A stretch of 64,000 nucleotides of DNA from Solibacillus sp. R5-41 (GCF_002736105.1 NZ_CP024123.1:2038001-2102000); one strand, 5' to 3'. Positions 44,540 to 53,427 are shown, counted from the first letter of the stretch. Numbers and translations are program-made. Notes: a model not told the origin generated them from the letters alone.

Positions 44540-44730
44540 TGGATCTCTGCGATGCTTATGACGACGTACCCTCCCATGTCTCTTAGCGTCAACGCGCTTA
44601 CATTCCTTCGTTCGGTCTATTCATAAGGCAGAGGCCTGCTAAGCTGCCCCGGGGACTCATAGTCTAAGTTTAGTGATATTGCCGGCTTCTCCGTATCATC
44701 CTTTTTGTTATAGCTCTTTGATCGAAATGC
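44540..44730 (-). ncRNA. Candidate bridge RNA of IS110 copy 1
   Basis: The noncoding stretch after the transposase stop is conserved in all copies. Read on the minus strand it holds first CGGGGCAGCTTAG (complement of 44639-44651), which matches the target core at 12 of 13 positions. Further on come AAGGAATG and GGGAGGG, which resemble the two donor flanks AGGAATG and the complement of CTCCCTC. Target-like before donor-like guide is the order known for IS110 bridge RNAs. The RNA ends are not determined. Confidence 0.6.
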
Positions 44731-46008
44731 TTACGCTGCCTCTCCGAGAGAGTAGAGATCTTTCATCATAAGTTGCTCGTTAAAATACACTTTCTTTTTA
44801 CAAATACCATGTAATATTTTCAGTAATTTACCACAGAGAACTACCATCGATTGCTTACCCCGTAAGGGATTCTGATTCCTTGTGGTGTAGTATTCGTGAA
44901 GTTGTTTGAATGCTAGGTTATGCCGAATCAAAGGAACAATCACTTTGAAAAGGATATGTCTAAGTCTCTTACGTCCACGTTTTGATATATGTTTTTGACC
45001 CTTATGTTGACCAGAAGAGTTTTCACGTAATGTTAGTCCCGCTAGTTTAATGAGTTGGCGTGGATTTTCGTAAAGTGAAAAACTCCCTACTTCGGAAAGT
45101 AGATCAACAATTGTCGCATCTCCTAAACCTGGTACTGACGCGAGTAGGTCATATTCCATCGTTGTCTTTGCCAATTCAGTTAATTGGTCATTCACTGCTT
45201 CGATTTCAGTTTCTAATAAGCGAAACTGACGTAGGAGTGTGGCGATTTCATGTTTGGCCATCTTTTGTCCTTCTGTCAGTCCTATAGAGTTTGAAGCCTT
45301 TTCAATGAGTAGCTTAGCTTTTGGTAGTTGTGGAGCTCTCATACCCCCTACCTGACGGTAGAAAAATACAAGTTCTTCCGCGGTTTTCCCTTGAATGTCC
45401 TGTGGCATTGGTGTTCTTTCTAATGCAGTAAGTGCCATTTTTCCGAAAGTAGGAAAGACTTGAGTGAATTCAGGAAAATATCGATCGAGCCAACGAATGA
45501 TTCGATTTTTAATACTTGCTAGATCTTCCGTTAACTTTAATCTAAGAGTAGAACCAATCCGTAGTTCAGCTTCTACTTCTTTTAATATTCGTGGATAGCT
45601 AAAGCGTCCATCTTTCAATAACCGTGCGATGACTAATGCATCTTTTTTATCATTCTTAGTCGGCAAATTATCATCAAGTTCTTTCGAACGTTTGACGTGC
45701 ATTGGATTCACCATGACAAGTGGGATTCCGTATTGATCTAAGAAATAGGCTAAGTTCATCCAGTAGTGGCCTGTAGGCTCAATCCCTATTATTACTTCAG
45801 TTTTCTTAGCTTCCTTCATCATTTGACGAATCTTTTCATACAAATTTTCGAAGCCTTCTTTCGATTGATGTACCGCAAAAGCTTTTTCTATTACTCGCCC
45901 GCGTTCATCGACAAAACATGCGTAATGAATACGCTTAGCAATATCCATGCCGACAACCAGTGTATTTTCAGTAACTTGATTAATTTTGTTATTCCATTTA
46001 GAATGCAT
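44731..46008 (-). CDS. IS110-family transposase (DEDD recombinase), copy 1
   Basis: The ATG at 46008 follows AAGGAGG by eight bases and gives 425 residues; an in-frame GTG at 46053 is a weaker choice. The N-terminal RuvC-like part has VVGMDIAKRIHYACF, GIEPTGHYWMN and NDKKDALVIARLL (the acidic tetrad). The C-terminal part has LASVPGLGDATIVDLLSEVG and ENSSGQHKGQKH, with the serine region used in IS110 strand exchange. The ribosome binding site AGGAG can pair with CTCCT just after it, which could limit expression. Confidence 0.93.
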   Translation of the reverse strand: MHSKWNNKINQVTENTLVVGMDIAKRIHYACFVDERGRVIEKAFAVHQSKEGFENLYEKIRQMMKEAKKTEVIIGIEPTGHYWMNLAYFLDQYGIPLVMVNPMHVKRSKELDDNLPTKNDKKDALVIARLLKDGRFSYPRILKEVEAELRIGSTLRLKLTEDLASIKNRIIRWLDRYFPEFTQVFPTFGKMALTALERTPMPQDIQGKTAEELVFFYRQVGGMRAPQLPKAKLLIEKASNSIGLTEGQKMAKHEIATLLRQFRLLETEIEAVNDQLTELAKTTMEYDLLASVPGLGDATIVDLLSEVGSFSLYENPRQLIKLAGLTLRENSSGQHKGQKHISKRGRKRLRHILFKVIVPLIRHNLAFKQLHEYYTTRNQNPLRGKQSMVVLCGKLLKILHGICKKKVYFNEQLMMKDLYSLGEAA

Positions 46009-46118
46009 AAAGGAGTCCTCCTTGTTTGATGATGGGTCAATGGTCGTTGACACTCATGCATCATACTAGAGGGCTCCTTTTCTTTCAAGACCTCGAACAT
46101 CTTTCAAACAGGAATGCT

Positions 46119-46196
46119 GCCCCGTTAGTTCAATAAGAAAAAGAGCTGCATATGTAACTCAATGATCTTCAAGTAAAGCCTCCGTTAGCTTAAGTA
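46119..46196 (-). repeat. Array boundary element, right part after IS110 copy 1
   Basis: GCCCCGTTAGTTCAATAAG (half palindrome), terminator GAGCTGC...GTAACTC, half-core AAAGCCTCCGTTAGCTTAAG. Confidence 0.85.
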
Positions 46197-46249
46197 CATT
46201 TCTTCACAATCTTATTAAGCAACTGTATTTTTAAGGTTGTTTGAATCCT

Positions 46250-46642
46250 TTAAGAACTTTTGCGATAGTATTTTCTAATTTTTATTGTTATGTCTCCTTC
46301 ATTAATTTTTACGTTTTCTGTTTCAGAAACTTTCTTTATAGAATCTTTAACAATTTGTTGAATCATCGTATCATCAACTTTTACATCCTTCGGGAAACTT
46401 ACTGATACAGACAACTCTTTAAAATTTCCACCTGCGGATATCGATATTTCCTCACTATCAAGCTCCGTTTGTTCTGTAATAGATATTATTATTTCATTGT
46501 GTAATTCTGATAAAAAAATTCTTTCGGGTGATAAAATTGCATCATTTTCCCCGTTTTCCGTAATATCTATTACTTCCTCTCCATTACACCCAACTAACAA
46601 AATCGAACTAAATACAATTCCTAAAATTATAGTTTTTTTCAA
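46250..46642 (-). CDS. Lipoprotein of unknown function (array unit)
   Basis: The likely start is TTG at 46642 after AAGGGGAAATAGAGGAG. The product of about 130 residues has the lipobox SSILLVGC near residue 19 and an outside domain with EISISAGGNFKELSVSVSFP. No family recognised. Confidence 0.6.
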   Translation of the reverse strand: MKKTIILGIVFSSILLVGCNGEEVIDITENGENDAILSPERIFLSELHNEIIISITEQTELDSEEISISAGGNFKELSVSVSFPKDVKVDDTMIQQIVKDSIKKVSETENVKINEGDITIKIRKYYRKSS

Positions 46643-46744
46643 CTCCTCTATTTCCCCTTTCAAAAATAAATTGCACATTCCACAACAATTCTACATACAT
46701 AAGTTTGAAGGTATATATTGGTTAAAGTTACAAATTAAAACATA

Positions 46745-46782
46745 ATCTTCTTTAACTAATCTGCCCCGTTAGTGGAATAATC
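46745..46782 (-). repeat. Array palindrome, single
   Basis: CTTCTTTAACTAATCTGCCC and CGTTAGTGGAATAA. The half-core that should follow is missing. Confidence 0.7.
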
Positions 46783-47069
46783 AGCTGTTTTATCCAGTTT
46801 AACACTTTTACAAATACTGGTATATAGAGGTGTGCATTTCTTTTACCTTTGCACAAACATCGCTCAAACGATTCGATAATGGGACAGATGGATACTTGGT
46901 TACGTGGATTGTCTAGGTCAGTGTGAGAGCAAAACAAAAGGACTTGCGTGTAATTTAACGCACAAGTCCCTAGATTGATGTGTTATTCTCTTTAATTTTG
47001 ATTATCTAAAAGTCTATAATATCCCACATTATTCATTATGTTTAAATAGTAAGCCTTTCCAACATATTT
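46783..47069. other. Region without an intact gene
   Basis: It holds a terminator-like hairpin at 46931-46971 (GGACTTGCGTG with CACAAGTCC). Open frames here lack ribosome binding sites and match nothing that I know. It may be the remains of one lost unit. Confidence 0.45.
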
Positions 47070-47400
47070 TTAATATCCCCAAATACTAATCAGCATGATT
47101 ATAATTCCTATCACTAAAAATGAAATGGAAATTCTTGATAAACTTCAGTTAATCATATCAATAATAGTCATACCTATAAGAACACCACTGATTGCTGAAA
47201 CAAATGACCAAAAGAATCGTTTTATAAAGTTTTCTGTGTCCCCAAACTTATTTCCTCATTTCTTGTTGCTTGCGATAGTTAAGTACTATTCGATTTGAAT
47301 TTTGAGTCTTCGTAGACGTAAAGGAACGATTGTTAGTGTAAATGAAATCGGTCCAAATATGCACCCTACTAAATTCCACAATGGATAATTTTCCACTATG
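47070..47400 (-). pseudogene. Decayed small membrane proteins
   Basis: One frame ending at TAA 47070 contains two helices (AISGVLIGMTIIDMI and SFLVIGIIIMLIS) separated by an in-frame TGA. A second frame, GTG near 47396 to TAG 47286, has ENYPLWNLVGCIFGPISF. Both lack clear starts. GTTTGGGGACACAGAAAA occurs here and again in the gene at 48222, marking a recombination seam. Confidence 0.4.
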
Positions 47401-47402
47401 TG

Positions 47403-48209
47403 TTATTTCTTATCATTTTTAATATCACGAATAATCCATTGTGCTGCCTCTTTTAAATTTGGACACACTGCATCTGCTAATGGATCACTCTCACCAATAA
47501 AAACGGTTCTTGTACCTGCTTTTTTACCTGCCTGAATATCAGTATCAGTATCTCCAACCATATATGATTTTTCAAGATCAATTTTGTATTTTTCTCCTAA
47601 ATCTAAAATCATTTTGCTATTTGGTTTTCTACATTCACACCCAGCCTTTGGTTTATGCGGACAATAGGCAACCTCATGAATCGTTGCTCCTTTTTTCTCC
47701 AGTTCAGCCACCATATAGTCATGAATTTTATTTAACTGCTTTTCCTTCATATAACCTAATCCAATTCCACCTTGATTTGTTACGACAAACACATAATCAA
47801 AATACTCATTTAAACTTTTAATTGCTTCTTCTACACCAGGTAAAAAATAAAATTGATTCGGTTCGTTTACAAATTTCACTCGATCAGTTAGCACTTCATT
47901 TATTACTCCATCTCGATCTAAAAAAACTGCCCTTTTCAATCTCATCACACCTTTAATTTTTAACATTACTTTTATTATGTTAAAAATTCTCGGCTTTAAG
48001 CATATATCTTTTTTGTAAAAAAACTTTAATTTTACTTCAACGACAATTGTTTCAATAAGTGCAACTAACCATACAAATAGAAGAATTATTGTAATTCCAA
48101 TATCTGCTAACCTTTCAATTGTATTTCTGGTCTCAAAGAAAATCTTTATTCCTAAGAAAAAAATTACTCCTACTCCAAATAATTTTATGAATAGTTGCAA
48201 TTTTTCCAT
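47403..48209 (-). CDS. Two-helix segment fused to HAD-IIIA heptose-bisphosphate-type phosphatase
   Basis: The 268-residue frame has two parts. Residues 1-88 hold two membrane helices. From Met89 (ATG at 47945, after AAAGGTG) a complete GmhB-like phosphatase of 180 residues follows: FLDRDGVINE (catalytic Asp), VVTNQGGIGLGYM, CPHKPKAGCECRKP (zinc loop) and MVGDTDTDIQAG. A bacterial GmhB removes the phosphate at C7 of heptose bisphosphate. Either the phosphatase starts at 47945 and the upstream part is another gene whose stop was lost, or it is a real fusion. Confidence 0.75.
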   Translation of the reverse strand: MEKLQLFIKLFGVGVIFFLGIKIFFETRNTIERLADIGITIILLFVWLVALIETIVVEVKLKFFYKKDICLKPRIFNIIKVMLKIKGVMRLKRAVFLDRDGVINEVLTDRVKFVNEPNQFYFLPGVEEAIKSLNEYFDYVFVVTNQGGIGLGYMKEKQLNKIHDYMVAELEKKGATIHEVAYCPHKPKAGCECRKPNSKMILDLGEKYKIDLEKSYMVGDTDTDIQAGKKAGTRTVFIGESDPLADAVCPNLKEAAQWIIRDIKNDKK

Positions 48210-48221
48210 ATCAATAAGATC

Positions 48222-48653
48222 CTATTGCTGAAAAAGGCACAATTCCTCTTCAAGAATTGCGCCCGATTGTGGAAGATCGTTTTTCTGTGTCCCCAAACTT
48301 TCTTGAGATAAATTTAACCAATTTTTTTCATCAATTGTTTGGATTTTATACTTTGACCCAACTATATCTAACATTCTTTGATAAGTTTTAACATCCCAAG
48401 AATCTTCCACATGTTCATATAAGTCTTTTTGTATAAATTCTTGAGTAATATAGTTTGTAACAGAACTAATGTCAACTAATTCTCCAAAAAACTGTCTTAA
48501 CATAATCGAATCCTCTTTTTCTAAAGGTTCATCTGATAGGAGATATATTCTAAATACATTAACAATTACATTTATATCTTCGTCATCTAAAAAATAAAGT
48601 GGCTCTAACTTTTTATCTTCTTCTGTAAAGGGTCCTCTAGTATCTTCACTCAT
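48222..48653 (-). CDS. Chimeric hypothetical protein (array unit)
   Basis: The 143-residue frame has an unfamiliar middle part (LYFLDDEDINVIVNVFRIY). Its start codon lies in a leftover IS110 end, and a 10-bp inverted repeat (CCTCTAGTAT with ATACTAGAGG) surrounds the start. Its last 25 or so codons run through array spacer sequence including a terminator (GGCGCAATTC with GGAATTGTGCC, then T5). It therefore looks like a gene remodelled at both ends, and the product may not be functional. Confidence 0.5.
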   Translation of the reverse strand: MSEDTRGPFTEEDKKLEPLYFLDDEDINVIVNVFRIYLLSDEPLEKEDSIMLRQFFGELVDISSVTNYITQEFIQKDLYEHVEDSWDVKTYQRMLDIVGSKYKIQTIDEKNWLNLSQESLGTQKNDLPQSGAILEEELCLFQQ

Positions 48654-48708
48654 GCATCATACTAGAGGGCTCCTTTTAGACCTCGAACATCCTTCAAACA
48701 GGAATGCT
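48648..48708 (-). mobile_element. Solo right-end remnant of the IS110 element
   Basis: These 61 bases match the right end of the three complete copies (CACTCATGCATCATACTAGAGG and on to AGGAATGCT) with a 6-bp deletion. The array half-palindrome GCCCCGTTAGTT follows, as at the complete copies. It is a fourth, older insertion. Confidence 0.8.
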
Positions 48709-48757
48709 GCCCCGTTAGTTGAATAAGAAATTATTCGTACCCCCCGTTAGCTTCAGG
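48709..48757 (-). repeat. Array boundary element overlapping a gene's 3' end
   Basis: Half palindrome GCCCCGTTAGTTGAATAAG is followed almost at once by the half-core CCCCCCGTTAGCTTC, which codes for the last residues (PEANGG) of the gene ending at 48731. No terminator remains between them. Confidence 0.75.
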
Positions 48758-49294
48758 AAGTTTTTTATATTCTTCTTTATTTTTAACTAAAGAGAAAACA
48801 TAATTTCGTAACTCAATTAATTGCTTGGCATCATCAGATATTTCACAGTACTGTTCAGAAACAGTATGAGTAAATACTTCAAGATTAATCGTAATTTCCC
48901 ATTCATCTTCACTAAAGGGTTTTCTTAAACAATTTGTTTGTGGATTAAAGTTTTTCGTTCCTGTTATATTTATCTCTTTCATTTTCTGATAAATCATATC
49001 CATTTCTTCTGCTGTAAATGTCAAATTCGTTGTTACTGTTCCATCAGCTACTAAATCCTTTGTTATTGTGTCTTCATAGGTATTAATTACATTCCTTTTA
49101 TCAACACCAAATTCCACGATAAAATAGAAATCACTTGGTATTGCTTCTGGCATAGTAATAGTATTACTATCTTCTATTACAGCTTCTTTCTCCTCGATTA
49201 CTTGCTTTTCTTGTGAACAACCAACTAGGAGAAAACAAGTAAGAAGTAAAACAAATAAGCCTGTCTCACTTTTCTTGAATTTATTTCGAAACAT
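48731..49294 (-). CDS. Lipoprotein of unknown function (array unit)
   Basis: The best start is the ATG at 49294, six bases after AAAAGGGGGG. The product of about 187 residues has the lipobox CFLLVGC and an acidic linker before a soluble domain (DFYFIVEFGVDKRNVINTYE). Its C terminus is encoded by the half-core, an example of core-gene overlap. Confidence 0.7.
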   Translation of the reverse strand: MFRNKFKKSETGLFVLLLTCFLLVGCSQEKQVIEEKEAVIEDSNTITMPEAIPSDFYFIVEFGVDKRNVINTYEDTITKDLVADGTVTTNLTFTAEEMDMIYQKMKEINITGTKNFNPQTNCLRKPFSEDEWEITINLEVFTHTVSEQYCEISDDAKQLIELRNYVFSLVKNKEEYKKLPEANGGYE

Positions 49295-49320
49295 TTTCAT
49301 CCCCCCTTTTTTATCCATAA

Positions 49321-49355
49321 TTGTTAAACTAACCTGCTTCGTTAGTTTAACAAGG
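49321..49355 (-). repeat. Array palindrome, single
   Basis: TTGTTAAACTAACCTGCTTC and GTTAGTTTAACAA form a 14-bp-arm palindrome without terminator or half-core. Confidence 0.85.
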
Positions 49356-49356
49356 T

Positions 49357-49590
49357 CATTCAGTATCACTTGTATATTTTTCTGGTAGTAATTGCATTAC
49401 ATTACACTTTACTAATTCACCTTTAAAAGGAATGATCACATCAGTATCTTTCCCATTAGTAAAAAATGAAAGTTATTTTTCTCCGTACCTTCCATCCCTA
49501 ATTGCTTTTCTATACTTACCATCTTCTTCAATAGCAATTGCTTCTTCCGTGCTTATTCCTTGTATAGCGTAATATTTTGTACCTTTTTTA
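49357..49590 (-). pseudogene. Frameshifted or stop-broken array gene
   Basis: Minus-strand coding sequence GTKYYAIQGISTEEAIAIEE continues to GRYGEK, then a TAA, and goes on in frame with FFTNGKDTDVIIPFKGE to a TGA at 49357. The start is missing. Unknown family. Confidence 0.5.
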
Positions 49591-49947
49591 TACTATAAAG
49601 AATATCGTTTGGGAATGGAGGTATTCAACACCTTTTTCTAATTTATTTAACATTGAGATTAAACTATGAGTTGTAATACATACTTAAACAATTTTCTTCC
49701 TCCTAATAAATTCTATTTATTACCAAGACGTCTAAAATTACTTCCTGTTCCAAAATCGATTACGGTGTTGCCGCTGAATTTAAATAGCTTTAGCAATCTT
49801 CCACTAAACAGCCCTAAAGTTTAACAAGAAAAAGAGCCGTCTATGCAGCTCTTTGATCTCTTTAAATAAAGGAAAACCTGTGTTTTTATTTGTCTCATGT
49901 TATTAGGTCAATGCCCAACTCAATGATCTTCAAGTAAAGCCCCCATT
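49591..49947 (-). repeat. Decayed spacer region of the array
   Basis: No intact gene. Worn boundary pieces occur at 49795-49870 (CTAAACAGCCC...GTTTAACAAG, AAAAAGAGCCG...GCAGCTCTTT) and at 49917-49950 (CTCAATGATCTTCAAGTAAA, GCCCCCATTAGA). Confidence 0.6.
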
Positions 49948-50134
49948 AGATGTTGTTTCTTTGTTAAGTAAGGGACCATTTGAATTATCCGATGTTCGTA
50001 TCGTTCAAAATTTACCGCCACATTACTATGTTTTAATTTATGTCTTCATTACAGCAAATGGTGATATTGAGCCAGTGTATTCACCAAACAGATGTTGCAA
50101 ACGCAATGTCGTGAACGGTCAACCTCCAGAATGA
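49948..50134 (+). pseudogene. Plus-strand gene fragment
   Basis: A startless frame with SKGPFELSDVRIVQNLPPHY and NGDIEPVYSPNRCCKRN ends at TGA 50134 beside the IS3-type element. Its orientation is opposite to the array genes. Unknown family. Confidence 0.4.
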
Positions 50135-51095
50135 AAAAAGTTAGACACGGTTATTTCATCTAGGCAGCTTGGGTAAATTGAGTTCGGTATTGTACCGGAC
50201 TCAATTTTAATTTTGCCTTAATCCGTTTTGTGTTGTAATAATTTATATAGTTTTCGAGATCTTCTTTAAAGTGCTCGATACTTTCAAATTCTTTTAAGTA
50301 AAGAAATTCAGATTTCATGATGCCAAAGAAATTCTCCATTACGGAGTTATCGTGACAATTTCCTTTGCGTGACATACTTTGCACAATGCCTCTCGTCTTT
50401 AGGGCGTGGCGATATTGCTTCATTTGATAATGCCAGCCTTGATCTGAATGCATTAATAGATGATGGTATTCTGGTAAGCTTTCTAATGCCTTTTCTAACA
50501 TCTCTGAAACTAAAGAATAGGTAGGGTCTAGAGCCAATTGTATAGGTGATAATTTCTCCGTTAAACAGGTCTAAAACAGGCGATAAATAAAGCTTCTCGC
50601 CAAATAATTTGAACTCTGTAATATCCGTTACCCATTTCTCATTCGGTGCTTCGGCCTTGAAATTGCGATCCAAAATATTATCCGCAATTTCGCCAACCGT
50701 GCCATTAAAAGATTTATATTTTTTCATGCGGACAATACACTTTAAGCCAAGTTCTTTCATGATGCGTTGAACCTTCTTATGATTCACTTTTTGCCCACGA
50801 TTCGCGAGCTCATCACGAATGCGACGGTAGCCGTAACGACCCTCATGTTCATCGTAAATCGCTTGGATTTCAGCCTTTAAATCGACGTCTGGATCGGGTA
50901 AATCGAACTTTTTCGCCATATCGTAAAACGTACTACGTGGAATATCCGCATATGCCACAAGCGCTTTCACCGCTTGAGCTTTCCTTGCCATTTACATATC
51001 GTTGAACCGCTGCTAATTCCTCTTCTGGGCACATTTTAGCCATAGAAAAACCGCACCTCCTTGTTAGATGTGTCTAACAAATGGGGTGCAGTTCA
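50134..51095 (-). mobile_element. Degenerate IS3-family (IS150-like) element
   Basis: The right end TGAACTGCACCCCATTTG (complement of 51078-51095) is IS150-like and TTAGACAC recurs at both ends. orfA is cut to about 20 codons by an internal deletion. orfB is broken by a frameshift near 50535. The element cannot move by itself. Confidence 0.8.
50160..50991 (-). pseudogene. Frameshifted IS3-family transposase orfB
   Basis: Two overlapping frames together give a complete orfB. The first half has HEGRYGYRRIRDEL and NEKWVTDITEF (first catalytic Asp). The second has LLMHSDQGWHYQ (second Asp) and MSRKGNCHDNSVMENFFG (catalytic Glu). The shift lies between GEIITYTI and ALDPTYSLV, near 50535. Confidence 0.85.
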
Positions 51096-51190
51096 GCTTT
51101 CATTTTGGAACGTTATTTGTATTCGTTTTGTATATTTTATTAACCCTTGTAACACTAAACCATCTAACTTATCGGCTCCGAAAAATGCGG

Positions 51191-51754
51191 TTATTTAACA
51201 ATACCGATACTATCAAGTGGATAAATTTTAATGTTGGTTTTTCCTAAAACCTTTTCCATTGGTACTAACCCCACACTAGGATATCTACTATCAACACTAT
51301 TTCTACGGTTATCACCTAAAACAAATAAATAGCCTTCTGGTATCGTTGAATAATCTGTTAAAGACTGTAAAGTGAAATCTTGTGTTAGTGTACCAGTGTC
51401 TAGCAGTTGTTTTTTATACAAGTCTAAATATGATTCTTCCAAAGCTTCATCGTTTATATAAAGCGTGTCATTCTCATAAGCAATATGGTCTCCTGGTAAT
51501 CCTATGACACGTTTAATATAAATCTCACCAATAGGAGCTTCGAATACGATAACATCAAATCTATCGATACCAGAAATTTTCTTACCAATTTTATTTACTA
51601 AAACTATATCTCCATCTTCATATGTTGGCATCATTGAAGCACCATCTACTACAACTGGTGAAATAATAAACGTTATTATAGCAATAGTAAAAACACATGC
51701 TACCACAGTAGACTTAATCCAGTCTAGTAATTCCTTTTTCTTAGAGTTATCCAA
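51191..51754 (-). CDS. Type I signal peptidase (array unit)
   Basis: TTG start after AAAGGAGTG. The 187-residue product has one N-terminal helix (VVACVFTIAIITFIISPVVV), the catalytic Ser in VDGASMMPT, the catalytic Lys in GEIYIKRVIGLPGD, and LGDNRRNSVDSR toward the end. It is a SipS-like enzyme that removes signal peptides at the outer membrane face. Finding a signal peptidase as an accessory unit is uncommon. Confidence 0.88.
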   Translation of the reverse strand: MDNSKKKELLDWIKSTVVACVFTIAIITFIISPVVVDGASMMPTYEDGDIVLVNKIGKKISGIDRFDVIVFEAPIGEIYIKRVIGLPGDHIAYENDTLYINDEALEESYLDLYKKQLLDTGTLTQDFTLQSLTDYSTIPEGYLFVLGDNRRNSVDSRYPSVGLVPMEKVLGKTNIKIYPLDSIGIVK

Positions 51755-51837
51755 AACAACATCACTCCTTTATTTACCATTAAATTAATTATAAATTATT
51801 AATATCACTTATATGCTTATTATTAGAATTACAAAAG

Positions 51838-51905
51838 TTATCAAAGCCCCTATTCAATTGAAAGGGACGTTTGATTCCCTAACTTTATTTGGGAATGTTT
51901 TTTTG
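51838..51905 (-). repeat. Array spacer of the second type, short
   Basis: TCAAAGCCCCTATTCAATTG with TTGATT and GGGA pairing, then CCCTAACTTTATTTGGGAATG. A similar worn tail lies at 51104-51180 (TTTTGGAACGTTATTTG). Confidence 0.65.
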
Positions 51906-51918
51906 AATAAATTATTAG

Positions 51919-52578
51919 TCAGTAGAAGAGTGATACTAACAAGTTATATAAAGAGTGGATAACGATTACCGACCAAAGAGAACCGCTTTTCTTATACACA
52001 TAACCGAATATAACGCTCAATATAAAAGCTGTTAATGAAGTAGTTAAAATATAAGGAAATTCGAAAAGCCCTTTATAAAACCAAATAGGAAAATGAATGG
52101 ATACAAAAAGTAAAGATGTAATCGCATTAGCTATCCAAAATTTAAAAGAATTCATCAGTTTTTTTAATAAAAAACCTCTAAAGACAATTTCTTCAGTAAT
52201 CCCGACTAATAGTACAGTATTTAGCAATTCGTTAAACCCTATTCGAAAATCAATATTATTATGTAAAACTGTGAAATTTAATATTATGAAATAAGATATG
52301 AAAACTAAGGATACCCAACCTGCCCATTTTAAACCCTTTCTAAAGTTATAACGTAACCCTAAATAGGAAAGTGGAACCGCTTTTTCCATAACTTTAACTA
52401 ATATTAAAACTGGAATTATCCAAATAACCACTTTAATAACGGCTGATAATATAGCTCTTGGAACAGAATTCATCAAATCTAAATATTGAACTAACCATAA
52501 CTCTCTGATACACCATAGGGCAAAAAATGTTATGAAATATCCCCAAATATAATTCTTATTTATTTTTAAATCCATCAA
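51919..52578 (-). CDS. CPBP family intramembrane metalloprotease (array unit)
   Basis: The 219-residue product has about six helices and the CAAX-protease/bacteriocin-processing motifs GITEEIVFRGFLLKKL (EExxxR), LLFVSIHFPIWF (H) and FGYVYKKSGSLWSVIVIHSL (H). These enzymes often give self-protection against peptides. ATG follows AAAGGAGGTG. Confidence 0.85.
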   Translation of the reverse strand: MMDLKINKNYIWGYFITFFALWCIRELWLVQYLDLMNSVPRAILSAVIKVVIWIIPVLILVKVMEKAVPLSYLGLRYNFRKGLKWAGWVSLVFISYFIILNFTVLHNNIDFRIGFNELLNTVLLVGITEEIVFRGFLLKKLMNSFKFWIANAITSLLFVSIHFPIWFYKGLFEFPYILTTSLTAFILSVIFGYVYKKSGSLWSVIVIHSLYNLLVSLFY

Positions 52579-52719
52579 ACACCTCCTTTTTTTCTACTTC
52601 AAGAATCCTACTGAACTAAACCAATAGTATCGCTTTGTAAAATACCATTAATTTACTTGTACGAATGAAATTAATTAAAAATTTCAAAAAAGGAATAATC
52701 TATATATGATTTCAACAAG

Positions 52720-52789
52720 TTCCCAAAGCGTCGTTTTGGGAAAATTTTCGAAATGCTTGTTGCACTAAAGCCCCCGTTAGTTGAAGAAC
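52720..52789 (-). repeat. Array boundary element, third type
   Basis: TTCCCAAAGCGTCGTTTTGGGAA hairpin, TTTTCGAAATGCTTGTTGC, half-core AAAGCCCCCGTTAGTTGAAG. A clean example of this type. Confidence 0.85.
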
Positions 52790-52794
52790 AGTAT

Positions 52795-53301
52795 TTAATT
52801 TTTTTCTAAGATACACTTAACAAAATCAGATTTTTCATCAGTATATTTTTGTTTATTATTTTTATTTGCTACTGATAGTTTCTGTTTAAGTTGTTCATAT
52901 TCAATTCTTGCGTCATCATTACTTCTTAAATAATCTCTAAATTTCAACTGATCGATTAGATATTTACTTCCACTTTGGAACATGTGGATTTGATGTGTCC
53001 TTAGTTCGCCTTTACTAAAATAATGCCTATCTGGCAAAATGTTGGTTCCTCGATATGAGTATCCAAGGCTTTCTAAATGTGAGATACAATACTCAGCATC
53101 GCTAAATTTATGTATTTCAACAGCAATATCAATAATCGGCTTTGCACTCAGATAATTTACTGCGGTACTTCCAATATGGTGAACATCCACAATATACTTA
53201 CTAATTTTCTTCTGAATTTCCCCTTTTTCTAATAAAAATTCTTTTTCCCATTCTTCTGTCCAAGGGGTTAAAAAAACTTCACCTTTTGGTAACCCTAACA
53301 T
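52795..53301 (-). CDS. GrpB family protein (array unit)
   Basis: The 168-residue product has VFLTPWTEEWEKEF, then VDVHHIGSTAVNYLSAKPII with the GSTAV motif of the GrpB/UPF0157 nucleotidyltransferase-like fold. These proteins are often accessory and of unknown role. ATG follows CGAGGTGATG. Confidence 0.85.
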   Translation of the reverse strand: MLGLPKGEVFLTPWTEEWEKEFLLEKGEIQKKISKYIVDVHHIGSTAVNYLSAKPIIDIAVEIHKFSDAEYCISHLESLGYSYRGTNILPDRHYFSKGELRTHQIHMFQSGSKYLIDQLKFRDYLRSNDDARIEYEQLKQKLSVANKNNKQKYTDEKSDFVKCILEKN

Positions 53302-53370
53302 TTCATCACCTCGATTAACGGATTTGTGTATTTTATCTATTTTAGTTATATTTTTATAATTGTCAATATT

Positions 53371-53408
53371 TTCTTATTCAACTAACCTGCTGCGTTAGTT
53401 CAACAAGG
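53371..53408 (-). repeat. Array palindrome, single
   Basis: TCTTATTCAACTAACCTGCT and GCGTTAGTTCAACAAG, without terminator or half-core. Confidence 0.85.
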
Positions 53409-53427
53409 ACGTATTTTAAGATTTAAA

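Larger units (their letters stand above)
44362..46118 (-). mobile_element. IS110-family insertion sequence, copy 1 (1757 bp)
   Basis: Boundaries follow from three copies of identical length at 44362-46118, 55286-57042 and 61020-62776. Each has CT at both junctions and lies inside the same kind of palindrome. There are no inverted-repeat ends and no target duplication beyond the dinucleotide, as known for IS110. The longer noncoding part (about 370 bp) lies downstream of the transposase, as I recall for the IS1111 branch. Confidence 0.92.

Noticed and set aside
44731-46053. GTG at 46053 as the transposase start
   Set aside because: The ATG at 46008 has AAGGAGG at ideal distance; the GTG has none. 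The same holds in all three copies.
45891-46100. A second protein in the IS110 element (69 residues overlapping the transposase start)
   Set aside because: It is antisense-independent but out of frame with the transposase, has no own ribosome binding site and simply follows from the conserved DNA of the element.
46752-46937. A 61-residue minus-strand gene
   Set aside because: It overlaps a boundary palindrome at its end, has no ribosome binding site and no recognisable composition.
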